Assembly: GCA_948874605.1 (NCBI GenBank)
Contig: CAQRXS010000068.1
Location: 1-6,994, forward strand
Origin: an uncultured Bacilli bacterium
GTDB lineage: Bacteria; Bacillota_I; Bacilli_A; RF39; UBA660
DNA: 6,994 bases
Direction: 5' to 3'
The position numbers and the translations under genes are program-made. A model generated the notes under the pieces. The model had not been told where the DNA came from. It searched no databases and worked only from the letters and a program-made list of their open reading frames with translations. This document shows positions 1-4,566 of this stretch, one piece after another; position 1 is the stretch's first letter; each line of letters starts with the position of its first letter.

Positions 1-96
1 GCCTATTATATTGTTGATATTACGGACTTTTGGGAAGAAGCAAATCAAATCAAAGCACAACTTGAAGAAGCTGGCGCTGAAATCGAACTTGCTTAA
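1..96 (+). CDS. rplL: Ribosomal protein L7/L12-like, C-terminal 31 residues (5'-truncated by window)
   Basis: The open frame from base 1 ends at TAA (94-96). Its last 20 residues, E-E-A-N-Q-I-K-A-Q-L-E-E-A-G-A-E-I-E-L-A, match the final helix and strand of the L7/L12 C-terminal domain, whose usual ending is EEAEEIKAKLEEAGA-x-VE-x-K. The preceding A-x-x-x-VD fits the previous helix (LKEAK-x-LVD). L7/L12 forms the ribosomal stalk and recruits EF-Tu, EF-G and IF2. What is odd is the linker between these helices: it is only about four residues (T-D-F-W) instead of roughly eleven, so the strand usually written P-x-x-(L/V)-KEG is missing. Either this is a divergent stalk protein or a paralogue carrying an L7/L12-like tail. 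A terminator follows 25 bases after the stop, so this ends its operon. The identity rests on the tail alone. Confidence 0.68.
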   Translation, partial: AYYIVDITDFWEEANQIKAQLEEAGAEIELA

Positions 97-120
97 TAAA
101 TATAACTTTGGAGTTATTCC

Positions 121-156
121 AAATTGTTGACAAATGTTATTGTCAGCAATTTTTTT
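121..156 (+). terminator. Rho-independent terminator after the L7/L12-like gene
   Basis: A 13-bp stem pairs 121-133 (AAATTGTTGACAA) with 140-152 (TTGTCAGCAATTT), with one G-U wobble and a six-base loop. The 3' arm runs into seven consecutive T (150-156). This is a textbook intrinsic terminator and separates the ribosomal operon from the accessory genes downstream. Confidence 0.92.
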
Positions 157-168
157 ATTTGCTGTTGA

Positions 169-196
169 TTGACAAACTCACTCAATATGATAGAAT
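169..196 (+). promoter_or_regulatory. Sigma-A-type promoter of the broken repeat-protein gene
   Basis: A consensus -35 TTGACA (169-174) is followed after 16 bases by TAGAAT (191-196). An overlapping TATGAT at 186-191 is too close to the -35. A purine-rich Shine-Dalgarno stretch, AAAAGGGGGAGA (205-216), precedes ATG 221. The -10 plus leader closely resembles that of the gene starting at 2418 (TAGAATATAT, then AAGGGGG-AGA). Confidence 0.8.
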
Positions 197-270
197 ATAT
201 GGCTAAAAGGGGGAGATGCTATGTATCCAGATGAAATTACAAAGATAAAAAGATTGTTGAAAAAAGAAAT

Positions 271-885
271 TTGGAGCATTTACAATGCGAATTCCTTTTC
301 AAAAGGTCGTATGCTCAAGTATTAGAAATTTTGGATTTACCATATTGGAAAGAGACAGACCAAGAAGGAAATTTAATCTTTAAAGATTTATTAACTCCAA
401 CAATTTGGAGTAGTAATTCAGAGCAAATCAAAGCAATATTAGATTTACCATATTGGAAAGAGAAAGACCAAGAAGGGAATTTAATTTATAAAGATTTATT
501 AACCCCAACAATTTGGAGTAGTAATGCTGATCAGATTCAAGCAATATTAGACTTACCATATTGGAATGTCCCAATATATAAACACTTATTAACGCCTAGT
601 ATTTGGAGTATAAAGCCAAAACGAATAACAGAGTGTATAGAGACATTAGAAGCCTATGGCTTAGAACGATTTATTAGCTCTAGTATTTTGAAAAAATCAA
701 AAAAGCAAATAATTGCATTAATTAGTTATTTAATAGATAAAAATATACTAATTGTAATAGAGGAAAAATTAAATCTAATATTTAATATGGCGCCTTGTGT
801 TATGAAGGAAAAATATAATATTAATTTAAAAGATTTAGTAGAAAAATATAAAGAGGAAAAACCGTTAAAGTTATGTTTGTGTTAG
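271..885 (+). CDS. Middle fragment of the helical-repeat protein (204 codons, frame 1)
   Basis: This is the longest open piece of the broken gene. It could only be a stand-alone gene by starting at TTG 271, which has just a weak upstream GAAAAAAGAAA. The strong Shine-Dalgarno belongs to ATG 221 in another frame, so I treat this as a fragment. Residues 20-118 hold three copies of a 36-residue unit beginning ILDLPYW, the third shortened. Residues 119-200 carry further degenerate helical repeats (ECIETLEAYGLE, then SSSILKKSKKQIIALI, then NLIFNM), ending in a lysine- and glutamate-rich helix. The predicted content is all-helical, cytosolic and mTERF-like. Its last 13 bases overlap the next open frame. 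The function is unknown. Confidence 0.5.
   Translation: MEHLQCEFLFKRSYAQVLEILDLPYWKETDQEGNLIFKDLLTPTIWSSNSEQIKAILDLPYWKEKDQEGNLIYKDLLTPTIWSSNADQIQAILDLPYWNVPIYKHLLTPSIWSIKPKRITECIETLEAYGLERFISSSILKKSKKQIIALISYLIDKNILIVIEEKLNLIFNMAPCVMKEKYNINLKDLVEKYKEEKPLKLCLC
328..627 (+). repeat. In-gene tandem repeat, 108-bp (36-residue) unit, 2.8 copies
   Basis: Copies begin at 328, 436 and 544. Copies 1 and 2 (328-435, 436-543) differ at about 13 of 108 bases and 5 of 36 residues by hand comparison. Copy 3 starts with the same ILDLPYW but lacks part of the KE-x-DQEGNLI segment before resuming at (Y)KHLLTPSIWS. The unit reads ILDLPYWKE, a charged turn, KDLLTPTIWSSN, then QI-x-A, which fits a helix-turn-helix solenoid unit. 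Near-identity of copies 1 and 2 implies recent duplication. Confidence 0.9.
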
Positions 886-1139
886 AAAAATATTTAGAAA
901 AAGATGATATAGAACAAATTCTAGATACATTTGATTCTAGTTTGTTTGAAAACTTGAGTAATGAAAATTTACTTAAGAATCTTAATTATTTATTAGAACA
1001 AAAAATATCATTTTGGAGAGATATCTTAATCTACTATTTAGATATTTGTTTATTAGACGCGAAGGATTTTATTGATAAATTTGAGAAGTTAAAAGAAAAT
1101 ATAGTATCGAAGCAATTGGGGAAGACTTATCTATATTAG
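873..1139 (+). CDS. C-terminal fragment of the helical-repeat protein (88 codons, frame 3)
   Basis: The open frame starts at ATG 873, inside the end of the previous fragment, with GAGG at 853-856 as a possible but distant ribosome binding site. The sequence is helical and leucine/asparagine-rich: EKYLEKDDIEQIL, then LSNENLLKNLNYLLE, then FWRDILIYYLD and DFIDKFEKLKE. This spacing resembles the repeats of the upstream fragment, and no promoter separates them, so I read it as the continuation of the same protein. Its last dozen residues look like out-of-frame sequence: a better, acidic ending (GEDLSILEKMNI) is encoded in the -1 frame to 1156. It could instead be a small coupled gene. The function is unknown. 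Confidence 0.45.
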   Translation: MFVLEKYLEKDDIEQILDTFDSSLFENLSNENLLKNLNYLLEQKISFWRDILIYYLDICLLDAKDFIDKFEKLKENIVSKQLGKTYLY

Positions 1140-1202
1140 AAAAAATGAATATATAAAATATTAAAAAAAGTTGCTAATTCAAAATTACTGTTTGCGAGAT
1201 AT

Positions 1203-1226
1203 CTAGAAACAACATAGCTTTTCTAG
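1203..1226. repeat. Short inverted repeat just upstream of the membrane-protein operon promoter
   Basis: CTAGAAA (1203-1209) is the reverse complement of TTTCTAG (1220-1226), separated by ten bases. It abuts the putative -35 at 1227. No T run follows, so it is a poor terminator. It could be an operator or chance in AT-rich DNA. Confidence 0.3.
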
Positions 1227-1255
1227 TTGTATATCCTAAAAAAATTCGTTATAAT
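1227..1255 (+). promoter_or_regulatory. Promoter of the three-gene membrane/pilin-like operon
   Basis: TTGTAT (1227-1232) and a perfect TATAAT (1250-1255) are separated by 17 bases. Transcription would start near 1262, giving a very short leader of about 17 bases that contains AAAGAGG (1265-1271), the ribosome binding site of the gene at 1279. Confidence 0.75.
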
Positions 1256-1278
1256 AAAACTAGGAAAGAGGTTAAAGG

Positions 1279-1560
1279 ATGAAAGAAAAAGTAATTTTAG
1301 TATTGAAAATATTAGTTTTAGTAATCGTGATAGCTTGGATGGCTTTGTTTGTTACAGACTATTTTAGAGCGAAAAATGGAAGTAAGCCAATGATTTGCTT
1401 TAGTGAAGTGAACAAAACAACTGCAGATGGTACATTCTATAAATGTAATAGTTTAGGCTATAAATATTATGAATATATTGATATAACAAAAGGACAATCA
1501 ACTTACGGATTTGGTGCAGTTTTTATAAAAAGTGATATTGAGAAAGAAATAGGGGAATAA
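1279..1560 (+). CDS. Small single-pass membrane protein with a two-cysteine outer domain, function unknown
   Basis: The product is 93 residues. Residues 1-4 are charged, residues 5-26 form a hydrophobic helix (VILVLKILVLVIVIAW and on), and a basic stretch (RAKNGSK) follows. No lipobox cysteine or clear signal-peptidase site is visible, so it is probably an anchored protein with about 65 residues outside the cell; topology is inferred. The exposed part has Cys40 and Cys56, which could pair, in a pattern PMICFSE, then DGT-x-YKCNSLGYKYYEY, reminiscent of short uncharacterised Bacillota membrane proteins with a GLGYK-like motif. The start is set by AAAGAGG seven bases upstream. It is the first gene of an operon with two pilin-like genes (2-base gap to the next), so a role at the cell surface or in assembling that system is plausible but unproven. 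Confidence 0.85.
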   Translation: MKEKVILVLKILVLVIVIAWMALFVTDYFRAKNGSKPMICFSEVNKTTADGTFYKCNSLGYKYYEYIDITKGQSTYGFGAVFIKSDIEKEIGE

Positions 1561-1562
1561 GT

Positions 1563-1946
1563 ATGATACAGAATAACCGTGGATGGAGTCTAAAAGAGAT
1601 GTTGTTTATAATGGCTATTCTGCTTTTTTTTGTTCTTTTAATCGCGGCACTTATAAACAATCTTTATAGTGGACTAACACCTCAAACTCCAACAAAAAAC
1701 GAAACTTCAAAACTAACCTATACAGAAGTAGAGAAAAACTTGGTCGATGCAAGTAAAAGATATTACAATAATCATTCCCATGAAGTAAAAAGTTTAATAA
1801 CCTCAGATACTTTGATAAATGAAAAAATGATAAATACTTCTAATATGACAGTAAATGGTGATGTATGTGAGGGCTATGTTATAATAAATGATAAAACATT
1901 CACACCATATATTAAGTGTACAAATTATGAAACAAAGGGATATTAA
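1563..1946 (+). CDS. Type IV prepilin-like (pseudopilin-like) protein
   Basis: The product is 127 residues. A short basic leader, MIQNNRG, is followed by W-S-L-K-E and a hydrophobic helix (residues 13-31). This matches the type IV prepilin signature, with Gly7 at -1 and Glu12 at +5, although the usual Phe at +1 is Trp. Cleavage by a prepilin peptidase would be expected after Gly7. Residues 54-68 (TEVEKNLVDASKRYY) look like the amphipathic pilin helix. The C-terminal domain has Cys102 and Cys119 and ends in PYIKC-x-x-YETKGY. AGGGGA at 1551-1556, inside the end of the upstream gene, supports ATG 1563. The next gene shares the same C-terminal pattern, which suggests tandem paralogues. No peptidase, ATPase or platform gene is in the window, so the export route is unknown. 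Confidence 0.8.
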   Translation: MIQNNRGWSLKEMLFIMAILLFFVLLIAALINNLYSGLTPQTPTKNETSKLTYTEVEKNLVDASKRYYNNHSHEVKSLITSDTLINEKMINTSNMTVNGDVCEGYVIINDKTFTPYIKCTNYETKGY

Positions 1947-1949
1947 AAA

Positions 1950-2330
1950 ATGAAAACAATTGATTTAAAAAAAATGCAAATGATTAGTGTTGTTTGGGGA
2001 CTTTTATTATTCTTAATTGTCGCGGGTTTAACTGCTATCGGTATTGTTTATAAAAAAGAATCAAAAGAATATATGAATTTTGAAAGTATAATAGCTACTG
2101 CTTCAAAAGATTATATTGAAAAAAAAGGGTTTTATCCTGAGAATGACTCAATTACTATTAAAACAGAAGAACTATTAGAAGAAAAATTAATTGAAAGTCT
2201 TCAGGTGAAAGAACAAGAATGTATTGGTTATGTTATTGTAACAAATAAAGATGGGAAAGACACATATAAGCCATATATAAAATGTGGAAAATACAAAACA
2301 AGAGGATACAAAGAAAATTATTTATCTTAA
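1950..2330 (+). CDS. Pilin-like ectodomain protein with an uncleaved N-terminal anchor
   Basis: The product is 126 residues. A basic N-terminus (MKTIDLKKMQ) precedes one hydrophobic helix (residues 11-33) and KKESKE. It lacks the Gly-aromatic-x-x-x-Glu prepilin signature of its upstream neighbour, so it probably stays anchored. The outer part parallels that neighbour: a helix at 44-56 (FESIIATASKDYIEK), an acidic middle (EELLEEKLIES), then Cys91-x-GYVIV and PYIKC (Cys112) followed by YKTRGY. The shared C-x-GYVI and PYIKC-x-x-Y-x-T-x-GY pattern makes the two paralogous, and the cysteines probably form a disulphide. It starts three bases after the previous stop with AAAGGGA upstream, and it ends directly at a terminator, so it is the last gene of the operon. 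A minor-pilin or assembly-partner role is a guess. Confidence 0.8.
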   Translation: MKTIDLKKMQMISVVWGLLLFLIVAGLTAIGIVYKKESKEYMNFESIIATASKDYIEKKGFYPENDSITIKTEELLEEKLIESLQVKEQECIGYVIVTNKDGKDTYKPYIKCGKYKTRGYKENYLS

Positions 2331-2360
2331 AAAGAATTGTACAAATACGGTTCTTTTTTT
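2329..2360 (+). terminator. Intrinsic terminator of the pilin-like operon
   Basis: A 13-bp hairpin pairs 2329-2341 (AAAAAGAATTGTA) with 2346-2358 (TACGGTTCTTTTT), with two G-U pairs and a four-base loop (CAAA). The T run ends at 2360. The 5' arm overlaps the stop codon of the preceding gene. Confidence 0.9.
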
Positions 2361-2361
2361 C

Positions 2362-2390
2362 TTGCTATTTCTTATAATAAAGATTAGAAT
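2362..2390 (+). promoter_or_regulatory. Promoter of the gene at 2418
   Basis: TTGCTA (2362-2367) and TAGAAT (2385-2390) are 17 bases apart. A perfect TATAAT at 2373-2378 is an alternative -10 but lacks a good -35. A leader with AAGGGGGGAGA (2402-2412) precedes ATG 2418. The -10 and leader closely resemble those of the broken gene at 221. Confidence 0.65.
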
Positions 2391-2417
2391 ATATTTTTAT
2401 TAAGGGGGGAGACTATA

Positions 2418-3491
2418 ATGAATGCATTTGCATTATTATCCAAAAATCAAAACCAATACATTGAAAGAGAATTAAAAAAATTGGGACTAACTACTCAGTT
2501 TACTGATTTTGCAAAACTCCAAGGGGGAGGTTCTTCAGTAGAAAATCAATATGATGAATATTGGCTATCAGGTGGTAATACAAATAAATTTGAGGAACAA
2601 TTAAACTCAAGAAATGTGGGAATCAGACTTGCTATAAATTATAACGAAATAGAAGGCAAGGTTATCAAAATAAACAAAAAAAGTAATCACATATTTGAAA
2701 TAGAATTTGGTGAATATCCCCAATCAATCGCATCAAATCAAATTCAAGAGGTAGCAAGAAAAATTGATTTAGAAGAAACTGGAAAGATTTATCATATAAA
2801 TGGCAGAAAAATAACAGATAAGGTAAGTGCATTCTTAGCTCGTTCTGTAATTGAGTTAAGATTAGACGAAAAAAAGTTAATACAAATGAAACCAAATATT
2901 TCTAAGAAGAATATTATTATAAATAATAAACAATATTCATCAAAAAAAACTCTATTTATAGAAGTAAAGCCTCTTAGATGGCTTGTATTTGAAGAATTAG
3001 GAATTGCTGTTACAAAAGATATTATTGCCTCAGGAGTAAAGTTTGAAGAAGTAAAGTATTTTATTGAAAACTATTTATTTTCAGAAATTACAGATAGCAT
3101 ACACGAAGCTTTTGAGCAAGATATTATAAGAAAAATTTCAGCTATAAAACAGCGAAGAGAATTACTTTTAAAAGAACTTAATGATTTAAAATATTCATTA
3201 TCTATTAAAAGTGATGCTGAGATTATAAAAGAAATTGATAAAGAATTTCGAAATGAATATGGTGTCAGTCAAAAAGAATTTGAAAGAATTCTAAAGAAAC
3301 TTTATAAATATTATTTAACCTATAAAGTTCGAAATAACGAGATTTCTGTTTTAGAACAGCTAAAGTTAACTTTATTATACTTAAAAGGTGTTAGCTTAGA
3401 AGAATTAACAGAAATATATGCCATGGATCAAGAAAAATTAACAGATTATATTAAACAAACCCGAAAAATAATTGAAGTAAAGAGAAACTGA
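2418..3491 (+). CDS. Uncharacterised 357-residue protein: DUF6273-like N-terminal part, helical C-terminus
   Basis: The start is fixed by a GGGGGGA ribosome binding site six bases upstream. There is no signal peptide or membrane helix, so it is probably cytosolic. Residues 45-75 (DEYWLSGG, then NSRNVGIRLAI) resemble the YWL-x-S ... GVRPA pattern of DUF6273-type, lectin-like proteins. Residues 97-103 (FGEYPQS), 122-131 (GKIYHINGRK) and 182-218 (EVKPLRWLVFEE, then A-x-TKDIIASGVKFE) recall the FGEYPQ ... VEP-x-xWLVDE ... SGVQF pattern of related uncharacterised Bacillota proteins; this is from memory. Residues 225-260 are a lysine- and glutamate-rich helix or coiled coil. The last 80 residues are helical, with a possible helix-turn-helix at 316-350 (LKGVSLEELTEIYAMDQEKL). 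A DNA-contacting regulator is one option, but no function can be assigned. It is transcribed alone, between a terminator and the str promoter, and ends TGA-TAA. Confidence 0.85.
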   Translation: MNAFALLSKNQNQYIERELKKLGLTTQFTDFAKLQGGGSSVENQYDEYWLSGGNTNKFEEQLNSRNVGIRLAINYNEIEGKVIKINKKSNHIFEIEFGEYPQSIASNQIQEVARKIDLEETGKIYHINGRKITDKVSAFLARSVIELRLDEKKLIQMKPNISKKNIIINNKQYSSKKTLFIEVKPLRWLVFEELGIAVTKDIIASGVKFEEVKYFIENYLFSEITDSIHEAFEQDIIRKISAIKQRRELLLKELNDLKYSLSIKSDAEIIKEIDKEFRNEYGVSQKEFERILKKLYKYYLTYKVRNNEISVLEQLKLTLLYLKGVSLEELTEIYAMDQEKLTDYIKQTRKIIEVKRN

Positions 3492-3533
3492 TAAAAATTG
3501 ACACCAGTAAATGCAAAATAATAAGAAATGCTA

Positions 3534-3562
3534 TTGACGGTGGTTTCATAAAATGATATTAT
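3534..3562 (+). promoter_or_regulatory. Strong extended -10 promoter of the str operon
   Basis: TTGACG (3534-3539) and TATTAT (3557-3562) are separated by 17 bases, with TG at 3554-3555 one base before the -10 (extended -10). Transcription should begin near 3569, leaving a leader of roughly 90 bases before rpsL. A second TTGACA at 3498-3503 has no convincing -10. Confidence 0.85.
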
Positions 3563-3570
3563 ATTCATGA

Positions 3571-3657
3571 TTTTTAAATCACGGTTTTACTTAGGTGAAA
3601 CCTTATTTAAAGAGATTTTTGATACACCAGGATGTGTGTAAATAGAAAGGAGAACAT
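3571..3657 (+). promoter_or_regulatory. Structured leader RNA of the str operon, with rpsL ribosome binding site
   Basis: An 8-bp hairpin (3583-3590 with 3595-3602, loop TTAG) is extended below a small internal loop by 3573-3579 (TTTAAAT) with 3605-3611 (ATTTAAA), giving a hairpin of about 15 pairs. A second weak hairpin pairs TACAC (3623-3627) with GTGTA (3636-3640). No T run follows, so this is not an obvious attenuator. Ribosomal operon leaders are often bound by a ribosomal protein (S7 in the str operon of other bacteria); such autoregulation here is inference. The ribosome binding site GAAAGGAGA (3645-3653) sits just before ATG 3658. Confidence 0.5.
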
Positions 3658-4071
3658 ATGGCTACAATTAACCAACTTGTAAAAAAAGGAAGAAGAAAGA
3701 AAACTAGAAAGAGTAAAAGTCCAGTTTTGAATGTAGGATTTAATACACTTGAAAGAAAACAAACAAATACTACAAGTCCTCAAAAACGTGGAGTATGTAC
3801 TCGTGTAGGAACAAAAACACCAAAGAAACCGAACTCAGCATTACGTAAATATGCTCGTGTTAGACTTTCAAACGGAAGAGAAGTAGATACTTACATTCCA
3901 GGAGAAGGACACAATTTACAAGAACATAGCGTTGTATTAATTCGTGGTGGACGTGTAAAAGACCTTATCGGTGTACGTTATCATGTAATTCGTGGAACAC
4001 TAGATACTCAAGGCGTTGCAAACCGTAAACAAGGACGTAGTAAATACGGTGCAAAAAAACCAAAAAAATAA
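3658..4071 (+). CDS. rpsL: 30S ribosomal protein S12
   Basis: The product is 137 residues, the full length of the Firmicutes form, which has an insertion after residue 20 relative to E. coli. It helps form the decoding centre, controls fidelity, and contacts EF-Tu and EF-G. Hallmarks are [10 protein letters not shown] (41-50), [11 protein letters not shown] (54-64), [24 protein letters not shown] (80-103) and the basic tail. Lys56 and Lys101 are the wild-type residues at the classical streptomycin-resistance positions (E. coli K43 and K88, counting Met), so no standard resistance change is present there. What is odd is residue 104: it is Ile where the KDLPG loop almost always has Pro (E. coli P91). 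It is the first gene of the str operon, with a consensus ribosome binding site, and ends TAA-TAG 18 bases before rpsG. Confidence 0.98.
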   Translation: MATINQLVKKGRRKKTRKSKSPVLNVGFNTLERKQTNTTSPQKRGVCTRVGTKTPKKPNSALRKYARVRLSNGREVDTYIPGEGHNLQEHSVVLIRGGRVKDLIGVRYHVIRGTLDTQGVANRKQGRSKYGAKKPKK

Positions 4072-4089
4072 TAGAAGGAGGAAAGAATA

Positions 4090-4557
4090 ATGCGTAAAAG
4101 AAGAGCAGAAAAAAGAGATGTATTACCTGACTCTATTTACAAATCAAAAGTAGTAACGAAATTGATTAACCAAATTATGCAAGATGGAAAAAAAGGTACA
4201 GCTCAAAAGATTCTTTACGAAGCATTCGATATCATTACTGAGAAAACAGGACGTCCTGCAATCGAAGTATTTGAAGAAGCTTTAGAAAATATTAAACCAG
4301 CATTAGAAGTAAAATCTCGTCGTGTTGGTGGATCAAATTACCAAGTTCCAATTGAAGTTAGTCCAGAAAGACAACAAACACTAGCTTTAAGATATCTTGT
4401 TAATTATGCAAAAACAAGAAACGGTAAAGGAATGGCTATTAATTTAGCAAACGAAATTATTGACGCAGCAAATGGCACAGGTGGAGCCGTTAAAAAACGT
4501 GAGGACATGCACAAGATGGCAGAAGCAAATAAAGCATTTGCTCATTATAGATGGTAG
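4090..4557 (+). CDS. rpsG: 30S ribosomal protein S7
   Basis: The product is 155 residues, normal length. S7 nucleates assembly of the 30S head by binding the 3' major domain of 16S rRNA and lines the E site. Family signatures are intact: [10 protein letters not shown] (8-17), [48 protein letters not shown] and the C-terminal [20 protein letters not shown]. The ribosome binding site is a near-perfect AGAAGGAGG (4073-4081), eight bases before ATG. In other bacteria S7 is the repressor of the str operon. The stop overlaps the weak ribosome binding region of fusA (9-base gap), which suggests translational coupling. Confidence 0.98.
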   Translation: MRKRRAEKRDVLPDSIYKSKVVTKLINQIMQDGKKGTAQKILYEAFDIITEKTGRPAIEVFEEALENIKPALEVKSRRVGGSNYQVPIEVSPERQQTLALRYLVNYAKTRNGKGMAINLANEIIDAANGTGGAVKKREDMHKMAEANKAFAHYRW

Positions 4558-4566
4558 GTGTAAGAT

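Larger units (their letters stand above)
221..1156 (+). pseudogene. Broken helical-repeat (mTERF-like) protein gene with three apparent -1 shifts
   Basis: ATG 221 has a strong ribosome binding site (GGGGGAG) and a good promoter, yet its frame stops at 323-325 after 34 residues. Coding sense then continues in the next frame back (to 885), then in the next frame back again (882 region to 1139). The likely C-terminus (IEAIGEDLSILEKMNI) lies in a further -1 frame ending at TAA 1154-1156. The pieces read together as one roughly 300-residue helical protein. Shifts would fall within about 271-322, 852-885 and 1085-1137, near short A or T runs. The protein has no signal peptide or membrane segment. 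Repeats such as LLTPTIWSSN-x-x-QI-x-AIL and SSILKKS-x-x-QI-x-ALI-x-YL resemble mTERF-type helical repeats, here of unknown partner. I recognise no exact family and assign no function. Alternatives are assembly indels, or two separate small genes started from weak sites. Confidence 0.6.

Noticed and set aside
295..310. Programmed -1 frameshift site in TCCTTTTCAAAAGG
   Set aside because: No X-XXY-YYZ heptamer in the correct frame and no stimulatory stem was found; two further shifts downstream make decay or indels more likely.
2665..2895. 76-codon open frame on the minus strand
   Set aside because: It lies wholly inside the well-supported gene at 2418-3491, with no ribosome binding site or promoter; its hydrophobic composition comes from the complement of an AT-rich gene.
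3489..3494. TGA read as Trp (genetic code 4) at the end of the gene at 2418
   Set aside because: TGA is directly followed by TAA, so the site is uninformative; all Trp codons elsewhere are TGG and no in-frame TGA exists, which fits the standard code.
3498..3526. Second promoter upstream of str (TTGACA at 3498-3503)
   Set aside because: The -35 is perfect, but only poor -10 candidates (AT-rich, no TA---T at 16-18 bases) follow.
3542..3602. Inverted repeat GGTTTCA (3542-3548) and TGAAACC (3596-3602)
   Set aside because: The first arm lies between the -35 and -10 and so is not transcribed; TGAAACC is better explained as an arm of the leader hairpin.
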